64,000 nt of DNA from Budorcas taxicolor (GCF_023091745.1 NC_068935.1:18397775-18461774); one strand, 5' to 3'. Positions 1-11,161 are shown, numbered from the stretch's first letter. The notes: a model not told the origin generated them from the sequence alone. A program made the numbers and translations.

Positions 1-61
1 TGTGTTGTACATTGTGTCCCTGTGACTTATTTCTTTATAACTGGTAGTTTGTACCCCTTAG

Positions 62-240
62 TCCATTTCACCTATTTCATCCATCTCTTTACCCCCTCCC
101 CATTTTAGAGATGAGGAAACTGAGGTTCAGAGAGGTGAAATGACTTGCTTAGAGCCATAATGAGGAGGCTGAAGAGTTAGAAATTTTATCTCAAGTCTGT
201 TTGTCTCTGAAGCCAGTGGGAAGAAGCTGAGAGTAAACAG
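62..240 (-). repeat. MIR SINE relic
   Basis: The minus strand of an MIR core is seen: a stretch matching gatgaggaaactgaggttc followed by the bases that normally derive from the 'acttgcccaaggtcacacagc' part of the element. MIR is an ancient tRNA-derived mammalian SINE and is inactive. Borders are approximate. Confidence 0.75.
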
Positions 241-284
241 ATTTCTTCACACCATAAGGATGTCCTCGCTAGGGGACAGAGGAG

Positions 285-515
285 TCCAACGATGGAATGG
301 ACTGCCTCCTGAGCTAATGAGTTTCTCTTCATTGGAAGCAGAATTACCACCTAATTTGCTGGGCCCAGCACAAAATGAAATAGCCATATGCCCATGAAGT
401 AAGCTCTGACTGGAAGTCTTCAAGCACGAGTGAGAGAGCCTCTAGACAGGGATGTTAGAGAGAAGAGTCGACAGGAGCTGAGACACTGGAAAAGATGACC
501 TTAATCTGAGATTCT
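285..515 (+). repeat. L3/CR1-like LINE relic
   Basis: The stretch reads like the 3' part of an L3/CR1 element: a 'tggaatggactgcct' start, then 'ctggaagtcttcaagca', then a 'gatgacctt...ctgagattctat' end. This is recognition of a very diverged consensus. The family call is moderate. Confidence 0.45.
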
Positions 516-739
516 ATTTTCCCAAATGGATTAGGGGAGCTTCCTGAGGTTGTTGGCTGACATGATAACTCAAAGGCCTTCAGATGAGGGAGAATTCTGC
601 AGAGTAATGCAGAGATCCATGGTGCTGTGATCATCTGGGGTACCAAAAAACATGGTCTGCCCTGTCAGGAAGCATGAACATTCAGGAGAAACCAAAAAAG
701 AAACCCTTTAAGGGGATTAAGAGGCACAAACCTGCAGTC

Positions 740-947
740 ACAAAATAAATAAGCCCTGGGGATGTAACATACAGCATAAGGTACATGGGCAATAATATTG
801 TAGTAACTTGGTACAGAGACAGATGGCTACTGTACTTATTGTGGTGATCATTTCATAATGAATGCAAACATCAAATCACTGTGTAGTATGCCTGAAACTA
901 AGATAACAGTATACATCAACAATACTTCAACTGAAAACAAACAAACC
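740..947 (+). mobile_element. L1 LINE, 3' end fragment
   Basis: The sequence follows the plus strand of an artiodactyl/mammalian L1 3' UTR: 'ggggatgtaac' near the start, 'attgtggtgatcatttcata' in the middle, then 'gcctgaaacta' and 'caatacttcaac' before an A-rich end. Only the last 200 bases are present, so this is a strongly 5'-truncated dead insertion. Confidence 0.75.
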
Positions 948-954
948 TCTTTTA

Positions 955-1180
955 GTAGTGGTGAGACATCATAGAAAGGGTCAGATGTGGGTTCAAATTC
1001 TCGCTCTGCCACTTCCTAGCTAGTGTATGCCTTTCAACAGTCACTTGAAACTCTGACACTGTTCTCTCACCTACAATATGACCGTAGTGCCTTCCTTGCT
1101 GGTTGTGGTGAGATTCCATTGAGATGATTCAAGTCAAGTGCATCTGGCACTTGAGAAATCCGCAATGAATATTAGTCATT
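955..1180 (+). repeat. MIR SINE relic
   Basis: Plus-strand MIR: 'gggttcaaattctcgctctgccac' is followed by the 'cttcctagct' block and a 3' part ending 'gaatattagtcatta'. It is nearly full length but diverged. Confidence 0.7.
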
Positions 1181-2295
1181 ATTTTTTTCTGTTACTGAAG
1201 GAGGTATGAGATTTGGTCATTTGCTTCTCCTTGAGCTCAGTAGATAAGTCTTTCAGATCCCACCTCGGGACACAGAAACTCCTTCCCACTTGGATCTTCC
1301 TAATCACGACCTGATCCTGGCAGTGGGCTATGGGTGAATGTAGAACAGAGCTGCTAGTGGACAGCAGTAATGAACCTTCAAGGGAAATAACACTCTCAAG
1401 GTTTTCCCTCACCCTGAAGATATTCCATTACAGAAGACAGCTATTTAAACCCCATCTTGAAATCCTGCCAGGAGAATGTTTCACCTACGCTGACTTTTTA
1501 CAGGATCAGTAAGAATAAAATTCACTCCTGCCAGGCAAACTATATGTTAACCACTTGGGAGAGGAAGAACCTTAATACCTCTCTATTTGCCTGTAAGACC
1601 TCTGTCCACCTCTTCATAATTCTTTGAAACAGCCGGCATAGCAGAGCACAGATGCCCAGAGTTTTCTAGGAACTTCCTTGTGCCTTACGTGGTACAGAAA
1701 GAATGGAATGAAAACTAAGGGAACATTGCAGCAAGTCACTGAATAGCTTGGCTTCTTTTTTGTTTTTCTTTTAAACAACACCCAAAAGCAAACCATTAAT
1801 CGACTGGGCAAAAGGCTGGAACTATTATATACTAATCCCCATCCCTCTGTGTCCATGTGCTGCAGAGTATTTTCTTACTCAGGACAGGTGGAACATTCCT
1901 TTTGCTTCTGTTTGAAAAAATGCTTTTCATTTGGCCTTGGGCTCATCTGATAGCTTCCCTTTCCACTAGATTACATAAGTCATATATCATCATCAATTTT
2001 GATTTGTACAGGGAGTCTGGATTTGAATATCTACCCTCACCTCCAGTATCTCTCCATTTTGGTCCTTTCGTTCAGGAGCCTGGCTACCTTGTGGACATTC
2101 ATTTTGAAATCTGACATACTTATCCTGTCCAGTTTCTTCTGCCACGGTGTGGTACAGTTTGTTGCCCATAGATATGAAATATGTCCATTATGACTTATCT
2201 TTGGGAGGTGGGGGAAGTCCTTAATGTTGGAGAGAGAAACAGAGTGGGTTGTGGAAGTTCACTGAATGTTTATTTAACTGATGGCCCTACTCTTT
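1181..2295. other. No recognised feature (1.1 kb)
   Basis: I see no repeat family, coding domain or RNA gene here. Open frames are under 90 codons and share no family I know. A T-rich tract lies around 1755-1775. Confidence 0.5.
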
Positions 2296-2299
2296 CACA

Positions 2300-2870
2300 T
2301 CCCTTCCCTGCCTCCCATTCCCTGGACTACTACCTTAGCTCAGTTCTTTTTCCCTTTCTCCTGGACAGTGGTGATAGCCTTCTAACCAGGTCCTCCAGGT
2401 CCAGCTTCATCCTCTTCAAATGATCCTAAACATAGCTGCCAGTCATCTCTATAAGCCTCAGCCCTTGGCTAATGATCTTTAGTGACCACCCCTTTACCTA
2501 CTGGGTAACGTGCAAACTCCTCATCCTGGCACTCAAGGCTCTCCACAGAATATGTGCTCACCGATCTTCCTTTCCAGCCTTCTCTGCCCTTCCTCATTTG
2601 CACACAGCTTTGGTTTCAGCCAAACCTGACCACTTATTGTTTCTAGAGCACACCCTCTGCTCTCCCACTTCAGTGTTTCTCCCACTCCCCTCCACCAAAT
2701 TCTCTATTCACAATCTTATTCATTCTTTAGTGCCCATGTCAAATGCCTCCTACTTTATGAAGCCTTTCCAGGATCCTTCAGCTGGATGTGAACTTTCTTT
2801 TCTGTGGACTTCTACAGCATTTAGAATTTCTTTTAAGACACTCATCATATGATGCCTATTATGGTTATAG
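2300..2870 (+). mobile_element. L2 LINE relic, about 570 bp
   Basis: This follows the plus strand of the L2 3' region: pyrimidine-rich text with 'gtaacgtgcaaactcctcat', 'cactcaaggctctccac' and 'tcaaatgcctcctac...gaagcctttccaggatcc'. A 126-codon open frame at 2472-2852 is fortuitous: it lies in the non-coding 3' part of L2. Confidence 0.75.
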
Positions 2871-2953
2871 GTATTATAATAATTACTTAGCGTTTTGAGT
2901 GCTTACTATGTGACAGATACTGTAGGCATTATATTTTAGGTATTATATATATT
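2871..2953 (-). repeat. MIR SINE fragment
   Basis: 'gagtgcttactatgtgacagatactgtaggca' is the typical 3' part of MIR in minus orientation. Its right end is the AT-rich 12-mer at 2942-2953 that served as insertion target for the Bov-tA next to it. Confidence 0.6.
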
Positions 2954-3163
2954 GTTGTTGTTCAGTTGCTAAGTTGTGTCCAACCCTTTGCAACCCCATG
3001 GACTATAGCCCACTAGGCTCCTTTGTCCATGGGATTTTCCAGGCAAGAATATTGGAATGGGTTGCCTTTTCCTCCTCCAGGGAATCTTCCCAAACTAGGG
3101 ATTGAACCAACGTCTCCTTTATTGGCAGGTGGATTCTTTACCACTGTGCCACCTGGGAAGGCC
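2954..3163 (-). mobile_element. Bov-tA SINE with 12-bp target duplication
   Basis: The minus strand of Bov-tA: the 3' tail side starts 'gttgttgttcagttgcta', then come 'caaccccatggactatagcc' and 'gggaatcttcccaa', ending with the tRNA-Glu-derived head 'ccacctgggaaggcc'. It is flanked by the perfect 12-mer attatatatatt at 2942-2953 and 3164-3175, so the borders are firm. Bov-tA is a pecoran SINE moved by the BovB machinery. Confidence 0.9.
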
Positions 3164-3175
3164 ATTATATATATT

Positions 3176-4577
3176 CAGTTCAGTTCAGTCACTCAGTCAT
3201 GTCCGACTCTTTGTGACACCATGAACTACAGTAGCCAGGCCTCCCTGTCCATCACCAACTCCTGGAGTCCACTCAAACCCATGTCCATTGAGCTGGTGAT
3301 GCCATGTACCCATCTCATCCTCTGTCATCCCCTTCTCCTCCTGCCCTCAATCTTTCCCAGCATCAGGGTCTTTTCAAATGAGTCAGCTGTTAGCATCAGG
3401 TGGCCAAAATATTGGAGTTTCAGCTTCAACATCAGTCCTTTCAATGAACACTCAGGACTGATCTCCTTTAGGATGGACTGGCTGGATCTCCTTACAGTCC
3501 AAGGGACTCTCAAGAGTCTTCTCCAACACCACACTTCAAAAGCATCAATTCTTCGGCGCTCAGGATTCCTCACAGTCCAACTCTCACATCCATACATGAC
3601 CACTGGAAAAACCATAGCCTTGACTAGATGGACCTTTGTTGACAAAGTAATGTCTCTGCTTTCTAATATGCTATCTAGGTTGGTCATAACTTTCCTTCCA
3701 AGGAGTAAGCGTCTTTTAATTTCATGGCTGCAGTCACCATCTGCAGTGATTTTGGAGCCCCCCAAAATAAAGTCTGACACTGTTTCCCCATCTATTTGTC
3801 ATGAAGTGATGGGACTGGATGCCATGATATTTGTTTCCTGAATGTTGAGCTTTAAGCCAAATTTTTTACTCTCCTCTTTCACTTTCATCAAGAGGCTCTT
3901 TAGTTCTTCTTCACTTTCTGCCATAAGGATGGTGTCCTCTGCATATCTGGGGTTATTGATATTTCTCCTGGCAGTCTTGATTCCAGCTTGTGCTTCCTCC
4001 AGCCCAGTGTTTCTCATGATGTACTCTGCATATAAGTTAAGTAAGCAAGGTGACAACATACAGCCTTGATGTACTCCTTTTCCTATTTGGAACCAGTCTG
4101 TTGTTCCATGTCCAGTTCTAACTGTTGCTTCCTGACCTGTTTTTCTGGAACTCTCTTCCTTTTTCCATGACTTTACTAGCATGTGAGATGAGTGCAATTG
4201 TGTGGTGGTTTGAGCATTCTTTGGCATTGCCTTTCTTTGGGATTGGAATAAAAACTGACCATTTCCAGTCCTGTGGCCACTGCTGAGTTTACCAAATTTG
4301 CTGGCATATGGAGTGCAGCACTTTCACAGCATCGTCTTTCAGGATTTGAAATAGCTCAGGTGGAATTCCATCACCTCCACTAGCTTTGTTCGTAATGATG
4401 CTTCCTAAGGCCCACTTGACTTCACATTCCAGGATGCCTGGCTCTAGGTGAGTGATCACACCATTATCTGGGTCATGAAGATGTTTTTTGTACAGTTCTT
4501 CTGTGTATTCTTGCCACCTCTCAATATCTTCTGTTTCTGTTAGGTCCCTACCATTTCTGTCTTTTATCGAGCCCTTC
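3176..4577 (-). mobile_element. BovB (RTE) LINE, 5'-truncated, dead
   Basis: A 1.4 kb piece of BovB lies on the minus strand. Its 3' end (cagttcagttcagtcactca in this strand) is at 3176. Minus-strand frames at 4289-4651, 3799-4227 and 3325-3780 together cover much of the reverse transcriptase and the C-terminal part, in broken frames. The catalytic YADD box reads YAED at about 3932-3943, which removes an active-site aspartate. The copy of ttatatatatt at 4578-4588 repeats the one at 3165-3175, giving an 11-bp target duplication. The 5' half with the endonuclease is absent. RTE LINEs of this type also mobilise Bov-tA, but this copy cannot. Confidence 0.9.
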
Positions 4578-4590
4578 TTATATATATTAA

Positions 4591-5075
4591 AAGTTCTCAA
4601 ATTTTTTGGCTGCAGGACCTTTAGATGATTAACAATTATTGAGGACCTCAAACAATGTTTATTTGGTTTATATCTGTCAATATTTACCTCATTAGAAATT
4701 GAAACTGAGAAATTTTGAAAAATTGTTTATCAGTGTATTAAAAAAGTAGTAAACCCATTGCTTATGTTAATATACCAATCTTTTTAATGAGAAATGACTA
4801 CATTTTCAAAAGCCAAACAAATTCAGTGAGAAAAATAGCATTATTTTTCATTTTACAAATCTTTTAAACACCTAGATCAATAGAAGCTAGCTAGATTCTC
4901 ATATCTGCTTTTGTATTCAATCAACAGATCATATAACACATCATATAGTCTCTGGAAAACTCCACTGTACACTTGTGAGAAGATGAGAATGCCAAAAGTA
5001 ACATGCGACTGAGTATTTTTATGAAAATAGTTTTGACCTCACAGATATCCAGGAGTTCCTGACCTTTGAGAACTG
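4591..5075 (+). mobile_element. hAT (Charlie-like) non-autonomous DNA transposon relic
   Basis: AT-rich body bounded by inverted ends GTTCTCAAA (4593-4601) and TTTGAGAAC (5065-5073), which match hAT-Charlie termini. The interior follows a MER-type consensus ('tggtttatatctgtcaatatttacc', 'tctggaaaactccactgtacact'). No transposase frame is present. The strand is nominal and the exact subfamily is not resolved. Confidence 0.65.
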
Positions 5076-5084
5076 TTTGTTGTC

Positions 5085-5160
5085 ATTAAAGAGCTAACAT
5101 ATATGAAGTGGTTAGAATAGTGCCTGACACACAATAAGCAGTATATAAGTGTTTGCTATT
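5085..5160 (+). repeat. MIR SINE 3' fragment
   Basis: 'gaatagtgcctgacacacaataagcagtatataagtgtttgctatta' is the 3' end of MIR in plus orientation. It abuts a minus-strand MIR on the right. Confidence 0.6.
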
Positions 5161-5164
5161 ATTA

Positions 5165-5372
5165 TCTTCCTGATCTTTGCAGTCCTCCCCCAACATGAGG
5201 TAGGTTTCATTATCCCCATTTTGCAGGTGGGAAAACCAAGGCATAGAGAAGTTAAATAACTTCCCCAAGGTTACGCAGGAAGTAACAGGCAGAGGCAGAA
5301 CCTGGATTTGAACTCACTAAGTCTTTCCTCAGCACCTGGGCTCTTAAGCACTTTGCCAGACTGCCTCTTCAC
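5165..5372 (-). repeat. MIR SINE relic
   Basis: Minus-strand MIR, nearly complete: 'attatccccattttgcaggtgg', 'gagaagttaaataacttccccaaggtta', 'acctggatttgaactca' and 'gcacctgggctcttaagcact'. Confidence 0.75.
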
Positions 5373-5579
5373 CTACTGAGTGAAGGAGTTCAGGGCAAAG
5401 GTGATGTGTTTTCATATCTATATCCCCAAGATCTGATTCTGATCCACTGAACCTTGAGTAATCCTGGCATTTTTGAATGGCTGTTGGAAAGCAGTCTCTA
5501 AAAGTTAAATCTTGAGGGTGTTGAAACTGACCCTGAGGGTCTATGGAAGGTCAGAAAGTTAGAGGAGAAATCCATGCAC

Positions 5580-5795
5580 TTTGGAATAAGACAGACATGG
5601 ATGGTTTCCAGCATCAGTTCTCTCACTGCCTAGTTGTGTTATCTTAGTCTGGTTTTTAATCTATTTTAACCTCAGTTTTGTCTTCTGTATGGTGATAATA
5701 AACTTTCTCATAAGTTGTTATAGAGATTAAATGTGATAATGTATGTAAAGCACCTGATACATAATAGATGCTAAGTAGCAGTTAGCTTGCTTTAT
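5580..5795 (+). repeat. MIR SINE relic
   Basis: Plus-strand MIR with the splice-like core 'cctcagttttgtcttctgtatggtgataataa' and the 3' part 'agagattaaatgtgataatgtatgtaaagcacc'. Confidence 0.75.
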
Positions 5796-5799
5796 TCTT

Positions 5800-5930
5800 C
5801 TTTAGATCTCACTAGTATGTAACCTCCAGGAAGGCAAGGGATTTTTGTCTGTTTCGGTCACTGCTATATTGCGGGAGCTCACAACCGTGCCTGGTCCACA
5901 GTAGGTGCTCAATAAATGAATGGATGGTTC
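5800..5930 (+). mobile_element. L2 LINE 3' end
   Basis: 'gtaacctccaggaaggcaagggatttttgtc' and 'gtgcctggtccacagtaggtgctcaataaatgaatgga' are the terminal motifs of L2 on the plus strand. Confidence 0.75.
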
Positions 5931-7078
5931 TATCTGAGTCAGCATAGCACAGAATACATAGCAGGAGGCTCAATATTATGCTAAATTTATTGAATTGAAT
6001 CGTGGTGCTGATTGGAGCAATTTCATTTCCATCGATAACTGCTTGTGAAGACCCCAGGGTGGAGATGATTATGTCTCCAACTGCCCGTCAGCTGCCAGTT
6101 GGGCGTGCCCTGGAGGCTGCCCAATTCCCTTCTGTGAATTGTTCTCCAAGAAGACACATTGGAGTGGTCCTTAGAGACACTGACTCGGTGGCTGGGTGCC
6201 TCCCACAGCTGGCTCTGCCAATCTGCCAGAGCATCACTTTTCTTAAGAGCAAGCACAGCTTCTTCGCATCCCCTGCTCACTCTGGCTCTCTGTTCCTGTC
6301 ACTTTGCTCACCACTCAAATGACATTTTGAGCCCCTCACTGGTTTTCTCTTAACAATAGGACTGCTCTTTCACAGTACTCTGTATCACACCACCTCCATA
6401 CCCTTTTCACTGCACCTTCGAATTGTTCTCTAGTGTTGATTCTTGATTGCCTTCCATTTCTCTGAGAGCTTTCAGGGAGAGACTTTCCATGGTCTACTTT
6501 CTTAGTAAATGGTTTAGTGAGATTCTGATTTTCATCTGATGTTAATTCTCAGTTGAAAGACAAAGCCAAAAAGAGGATCTGCTTTCAGCTGTTCTTTTAA
6601 ATTACAAGTCACGGAAGTCTTCTGTCAGGTTACCGCCTCTCTGTCAACAGATTCTTCACTTTCTCTTAGTGATGACTTGTGGCTTGAGAACTAGAGAACA
6701 CTGTAGCCCACCATGGCTTTCTGCACAGTCCTCTTTTGCTCCTTTGGGTCCACTCTGGGCCTCCCTTTGAGTGACCCAACTTCCCTGGCATCCGATTTAC
6801 TTATTTTGAAAATAAGTCTTCTTTCCTCAACTTCCTCTGAAATGTAACTGCTGAAGTAAATAACCCCACCCCACTGCCCCACAACACATATATATTCTCT
6901 CTGTCACACACATGCATGTACACATGTTTGAACATGGGCACATACAGACACACTCTTGACATATTATTGTTCATTTAAATAGACTGTCTGATATTGATGA
7001 ATCACAATTCAAGAATTTCTAATACAAAATGCATGGATGGCTTTGGGTGGTCTGTGAAGCCCGTGAAACATATCCATT
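5931..7078. other. No recognised feature (1.1 kb)
   Basis: No gene or repeat family recognised. Overlapping open frames of about 106 and 85 codons at 6002-6322 lie on opposite strands and resemble nothing I know. A short run of CA-rich words lies at 6885-6955. Confidence 0.45.
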
Positions 7079-7079
7079 T

Positions 7080-7455
7080 GATAACTTATTGAGCATCTAC
7101 TATATGATAGATATTGTGGTAGATGTAGGTAAACATATATAATATATTCCTCACTCTAAGTTTGAGGATAAATTATTATGATCCACACTTACTGATGAAG
7201 ACTTTTTTTCTCAGTGAGGGAACATGACTGGCCCACGATCATGCAATCAGGGCTTCCCTGGTGATCCAGTGATTTAGATGCCATGATTCCAATGCAAGGG
7301 GTGTGGGTTTGATCCCTGGTCTGGGAACTAAGATCCCACATGCCATCTGGCCAAGGGGAAAAAAGAAAAGAAGGCACCAAGATCATGCAGTCAGCAAGTG
7401 GTAAATCTGAGTTGGAAAGCCAGGTTGATTCCTTATCATCATCAGCTTGCAGGCA
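7080..7455 (-). repeat. MIR SINE relic split by a CHR SINE
   Basis: Left part 7080-7249 ('gagcatctactatatgatagat...') and right part 7394-7455 ('agcaagtggtaaatctgagttgg...') together form one minus-strand MIR. The CHR SINE at 7250-7380 interrupts it. Confidence 0.65.
7250..7380 (+). mobile_element. CHR SINE (cetartiodactyl tRNA-Glu SINE) with 13-bp target duplication
   Basis: Starts 'gggcttccctggtgatccagt' and continues 'gatccctggtctgggaact' and 'agatcccacatgccat', ending in an A-rich tail. Flanks gatcatgcaatca (7237-7249) and gatcatgcagtca (7381-7393) agree in 12 of 13 bases and fix the borders. The age class predates Bov-tA. Confidence 0.85.
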
Positions 7456-7459
7456 CAAA

Positions 7460-7745
7460 GGAGCAGTTGATAGCAGTCGATGTTTCAAAAGATGAGACTG
7501 GGGCAAGGTAAGAAAGCTAGAATGAATAATATGACTAGAAGTACTGAAACAAACATGGGAAAGTGTAGCTCCATGTACAAGAGTAGTAAGAGTTAAGGTT
7601 GTCAAATTATGTTGGGGACAGAACATACAAGCTTTAGAAATTTGAACTTCTTTCCACCAACCTTATGAAGCAATGGCAGATTTTGGAGTCAGACAATAGT
7701 ATAATCAGAGGTCCTTTAGGAAGATTAATCTGATTCAGGTCTGAA
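7460..7745 (+). repeat. Ancient interspersed repeat, family unresolved
   Basis: The text ('gcaatggcagattttggagtca...', 'aggaagattaatctgattca') resembles an old mammalian repeat that I have seen often but cannot name with confidence. Related text occurs near 48,240-48,470 and 63,455-63,900. Confidence 0.35.
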
Positions 7746-8455
7746 TTCACGCCTCCTCTATGCTGTTGATAGTATTTTTTTTTAGAAAAATCCTTTGCCA
7801 AGAATTATGTAGTCCATACCTGTGCTTTGGTTAGAATGCTCTCTTTGTTTTTAAATACTGTAGCAAAAATTCAGAAGGCTATGTGGGAAAAACAGAGACA
7901 GAAGAAACGAACCACATGCAAACACAAGATAATTACACACAAGTCTGGGAAGAAAGAGCACAGTGGGTCATGATGAACTTTATGGAACAGAGTGTGAGTA
8001 AGCAGTGTACCAATCATAAAGGAAAGAAACAGCAACCAAAACACCACCAGCAACAACAAGAAACAAAGGCCACCAGGGTCTGGGAGACACGGGTGAGGGT
8101 GGCAGAAATGGCACTTTTAGACTTTCTGATTTCTTTTCTTCAAAGAGCAGAAAAGAAACTACAAAGAAGGCAAGGGAGAACCATGGAGTTGAGCGCTAGA
8201 CTAAATGAGAAAAATAGAAAAGAAATAAGAAGGAAGGGTATAACCTGTAGCTAGTTTGGTATGTCAGCCCACTGAGACAACCAATGCAAGCTCACTGGCA
8301 TTAGATGGACATATTGAAGGTAGATAAGTGTTGTAAACAACTCTTCTGCTGGTAATTAGTTTGTCAAATTAGTTAGCTATCTCCTAGAGTCCTCGCTCCT
8401 CTATATTCAATTGGTCACCAAGATGTTATATGTCTACCTCAGAAGGCTGTCCTGC
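7746..8455. other. Purine-rich unique stretch, no gene
   Basis: An A/G-rich plus strand gives a lysine- and glutamine-rich 123-codon open frame at 7883-8254. Low-complexity composition, not a conserved domain, explains the open frame. Nothing else recognised. Confidence 0.45.
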
Positions 8456-8700
8456 CTCAATGCCCTTCTCCTGACTCCCGCTGACAGGGCCACTGTGTTA
8501 ATTAAATTCCATATCTTCTCTGATCTGGGCCATTAGTCTCTTCCTCCCTCTAGTTCAGGCTTTAATCTGTCTCAAGACTGAGCTTTCTAATACTTCCCTG
8601 CTTATCAACTTTCTGTGGTGGACCATTGCCTATGGGACACAGCAGAATTCCCTCAGTTTTGCACAATGACTTGGTAAAGAACCAAAGGATTCCCCCAGAC
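8456..8700 (+). mobile_element. Probable L2 LINE relic
   Basis: Pyrimidine-rich text with words typical of the L2 3' region ('cttcctccctctagttcaggctt', 'ggaccattgcctatgggacacagcagaattc'). Very diverged. Confidence 0.4.
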
Positions 8701-9124
8701 TAATAGATGAAGGGACAACTAAGGAACTATGTCTGGGATGAGAAACTCTTGAAACAAGCCAACTAACAGCTTTTCCCTCCAGATATCAGATCATCTTTCT
8801 TTCTAGTATGTGTGTATAGGGTGAGTGTGTGTTGAGTAACTTCTGCTTGCACGCAGCTTAATGGTAGGTTGGAGAAAGGTATCTGTCTGTCTGTCTCTCT
8901 CAAATGAATCTGAGGCAGATATCCTTGTTACAGTCTCCTTTCCCACCAGGGCTCATGTCCTTTCCAGAGAGTATACTCTTCCAACCTTCCTGCCCCGAAG
9001 AACTCTTATCCTTGCTTAGCAAAACTCATTTCCCAAGCTTGGAGAAAGGAAAGGACTCTTCAAAAAATCAGGGGTGAATTCAAAAGGGGGAGAATCTCCC
9101 AGTAGACATCATATTGGAGGTCAT
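8701..9124. other. No recognised feature
   Basis: Contains short GT-rich (8807-8835) and (TCTG) runs (8883-8895). No gene or repeat family recognised. Confidence 0.45.
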
Positions 9125-9512
9125 TTTTTGATATCAGTTCTACTGTGTACAAGGCCCTTCCCTCTCTGATTACTTAGCTCACTTCTCCAGTCTCATCTTC
9201 CACTTTCACTGCTGCTCCCACCCTTTCATAATCCTGACATATTCTAGATACTAGTCATGCTGAACTTTTCAACATTCCTCAGATAAACTAGGCCTTCACA
9301 GAAGTTCATGCACATGTTGTTCCCTCTGCCCAGAACACCCTTACTCCTCTTATCTCACCAGTAAATTCCTACCCTCCTTTAAGACACTGCACAACTATTT
9401 CATCCTGTGGGAAACCTCTCTCGACTGCCCCAGATAGAATTCATGACCTTCTCCTTTGGGTTCCCATAGCATTTTTTTTCCAGCCCTTATTATAGCACCA
9501 TACTTTTCATGG
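9125..9512 (+). mobile_element. L2 LINE relic
   Basis: Plus-strand L2 3' region: 'gttccctctgcccagaacac', 'ctcctttaagacactgcacaac', 'tcctgtgggaaacctctctcgactgcccc'. The final 3' end is missing. Confidence 0.75.
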
Positions 9513-9524
9513 AAATTCAATGTA

Positions 9525-9717
9525 ATGAATAGAAGGCTAGGCTCTGGAGGCATACTGCCTGGTTTTGAGTCCTGATAGTGCTACATATGCTGCTATGTGA
9601 TGTTGGGCCAATTACTTCACCTCCTTTTGTCTCACTTTCCTCACCTATAAACTGGAATAAAGGAGATAATACTTACAAAGCCCTGAGAAAAGAGCCTGTC
9701 AAATTGTAAATATTGGT
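9525..9717 (+). repeat. MIR SINE relic
   Basis: Plus-strand MIR: 'gaggcatactgcctggttttgagtcc', 'gccaattacttcacctcc', 'ctataaactggaataaaggagataat'. Confidence 0.75.
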
Positions 9718-9727
9718 AGTTGACATC

Positions 9728-9961
9728 ATGTGTGAGTGTGTGTGCTATGTTGCTTCAGTCTCATCTGACTCTTTGCAACCTTATGGACTGTAGCCCACCA
9801 GGCTCCTCTGTCCATGAGATTCTCCAGGCAAGAATACTGGCGTGGGTTGCCATGCCCTCTCCTCCAAGGGATCTCCCCGACCCAGAGATCCAATCCACAT
9901 CTCTTACGTCTCCTGCATTGTCAGGAGGGTTCTTTACCACTAGCACCACCTGGGAAGCCCC
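9728..9961 (-). mobile_element. Bov-tA SINE with 10-bp target duplication
   Basis: Minus-strand Bov-tA ending with the head 'taccactagcaccacctggg'. Flanked by agttgacatc at 9718-9727 and 9962-9971. The tail side carries a short GT run. Confidence 0.9.
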
Positions 9962-10079
9962 AGTTGACATCGTCATCTCTTCTAATGTTGTATTGTTCCT
10001 ATATATATAGCATACTTGTATACACAGTATATTTTAATTATTATTCTATTATTCTTATAGCATTTTAAAACTTTTATGT

Positions 10080-10192
10080 GTTTATAGCTTGACACTCAAC
10101 CAGTTTATAAGTATTTTGAGGAGAGAAGACTTATATTACCTTCTCCCCCATAGTATTAATGTTAAGTATAACCTCATTAAATATTTGTTGGA
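10080..10192 (+). mobile_element. L2-like 3' fragment
   Basis: Text such as 'cctcattaaatatttgttgg' resembles the end of an L2 relic. It is short and diverged, so the call is tentative. Confidence 0.35.
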
Positions 10193-10314
10193 GGCAGTAT
10201 GTTGTCGTGGGAAAAGCATTAGAATCTTGACTCTGTTCTTAGTTGTATGATCTCAATGTCCCCGAGCCTCGGTTTCCTCATCTGTAAAATGAGGATGGTA
10301 ATAAGTGTACCTAC

Positions 10315-10529
10315 CCCATTGTTATTGTTGTTTAGTCGCCAAGTCATGTCTGATTCTTTGTGACCCTATGGACGGTAGCCCACCAGGCTCTGTCCATGGG
10401 ATTTCCCAGGCAAAAATACTAGAGTGGATTGCCGTTTCCTTCTGCAGGGGATCTTCCTGACCCAGAGATCAAACCACATCTCTTGCATTGGCAGGTGGAT
10501 GCTTCACTACTGAGCCACCAAAGAAGCCC
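10315..10529 (-). mobile_element. Bov-tA SINE
   Basis: Minus-strand Bov-tA from 'gttgtttagtcgccaag' to the head 'gagccaccaaagaagccc'. A 6-base repeat acctac at 10309-10314 and 10530-10535 is a short target duplication. Confidence 0.88.
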
Positions 10530-10540
10530 ACCTACTGCAT

Positions 10541-11161
10541 CAGTTCAGTTCAACCAGTTCAGTCACTCAGTCGTGTCCGACTCTTTGCGACCCCATGAAT
10601 CGCAGCACACCAGGCCTCCCTGTCCATCACCATCTCCCGGAGTTCACTCAGACTCACGTCCATCGAGTCCATGATGCCATCCAGCCATCTCATCCTCTGT
10701 CATCCTCTTCTCCTCCTGCCCCCAATCCCTCCCAGCATCAGAGTCTTTTCCAATGAGTCAACTCTTCACATGAGGTGGCCAAAGGACTGGAGTTTCAGCT
10801 TTAGCATCATTGCTTCCAAAGAAATCCCAGGGCTGATCTCCTTCAGAATGGACTGGTTGATCTCCTTGCAGTCCAAGGGACTCTCAAGAGTCTTCTCCAA
10901 CACCACAGTTCAAAAGCATCAATTCTTCGGTGCTCAGCCTTCTTCACAGTCCAGCTCTCACATCCATACATGACTACTGGAAAAACCATAGCCTTAACTA
11001 GATGGACCTTAGTCGGCAAAGTAATGTCTCTGCTTTTGAATATGCTATCTAGGTTGGTCATAACTTTTCTTCCAAAGAGTAAGCGTCTTTTAATTTCATG
11101 GCCGCAATCACCATCTGCAGTGATTTTGGAGCCCCAAAAAATAAAGTCTGACACTGTTTCC
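10541..11161 (-). mobile_element. BovB LINE, 5'-truncated 3' fragment
   Basis: The 3'-most 620 bases of BovB on the minus strand. The C-terminal coding remnant is open at 10843-11163 (106 codons, with the 'VKAMVFPVVMYGCESWTV' text typical of the family). Flanked by actgcat at 10534-10540 and 11162-11168. It has no endonuclease and no reverse transcriptase core. Confidence 0.9.

Noticed and set aside
2472..2852. 126-codon open frame as a gene
   Set aside because: It lies in the non-coding 3' part of an L2 relic and resembles no protein family.
3023..3841. 272-codon plus-strand frame
   Set aside because: It runs through Bov-tA and the antisense of BovB; the sense coding remnant is on the minus strand.
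7883..8254. Lysine/glutamine-rich 123-codon frame
   Set aside because: A purine-rich strand keeps the frame open by composition alone.
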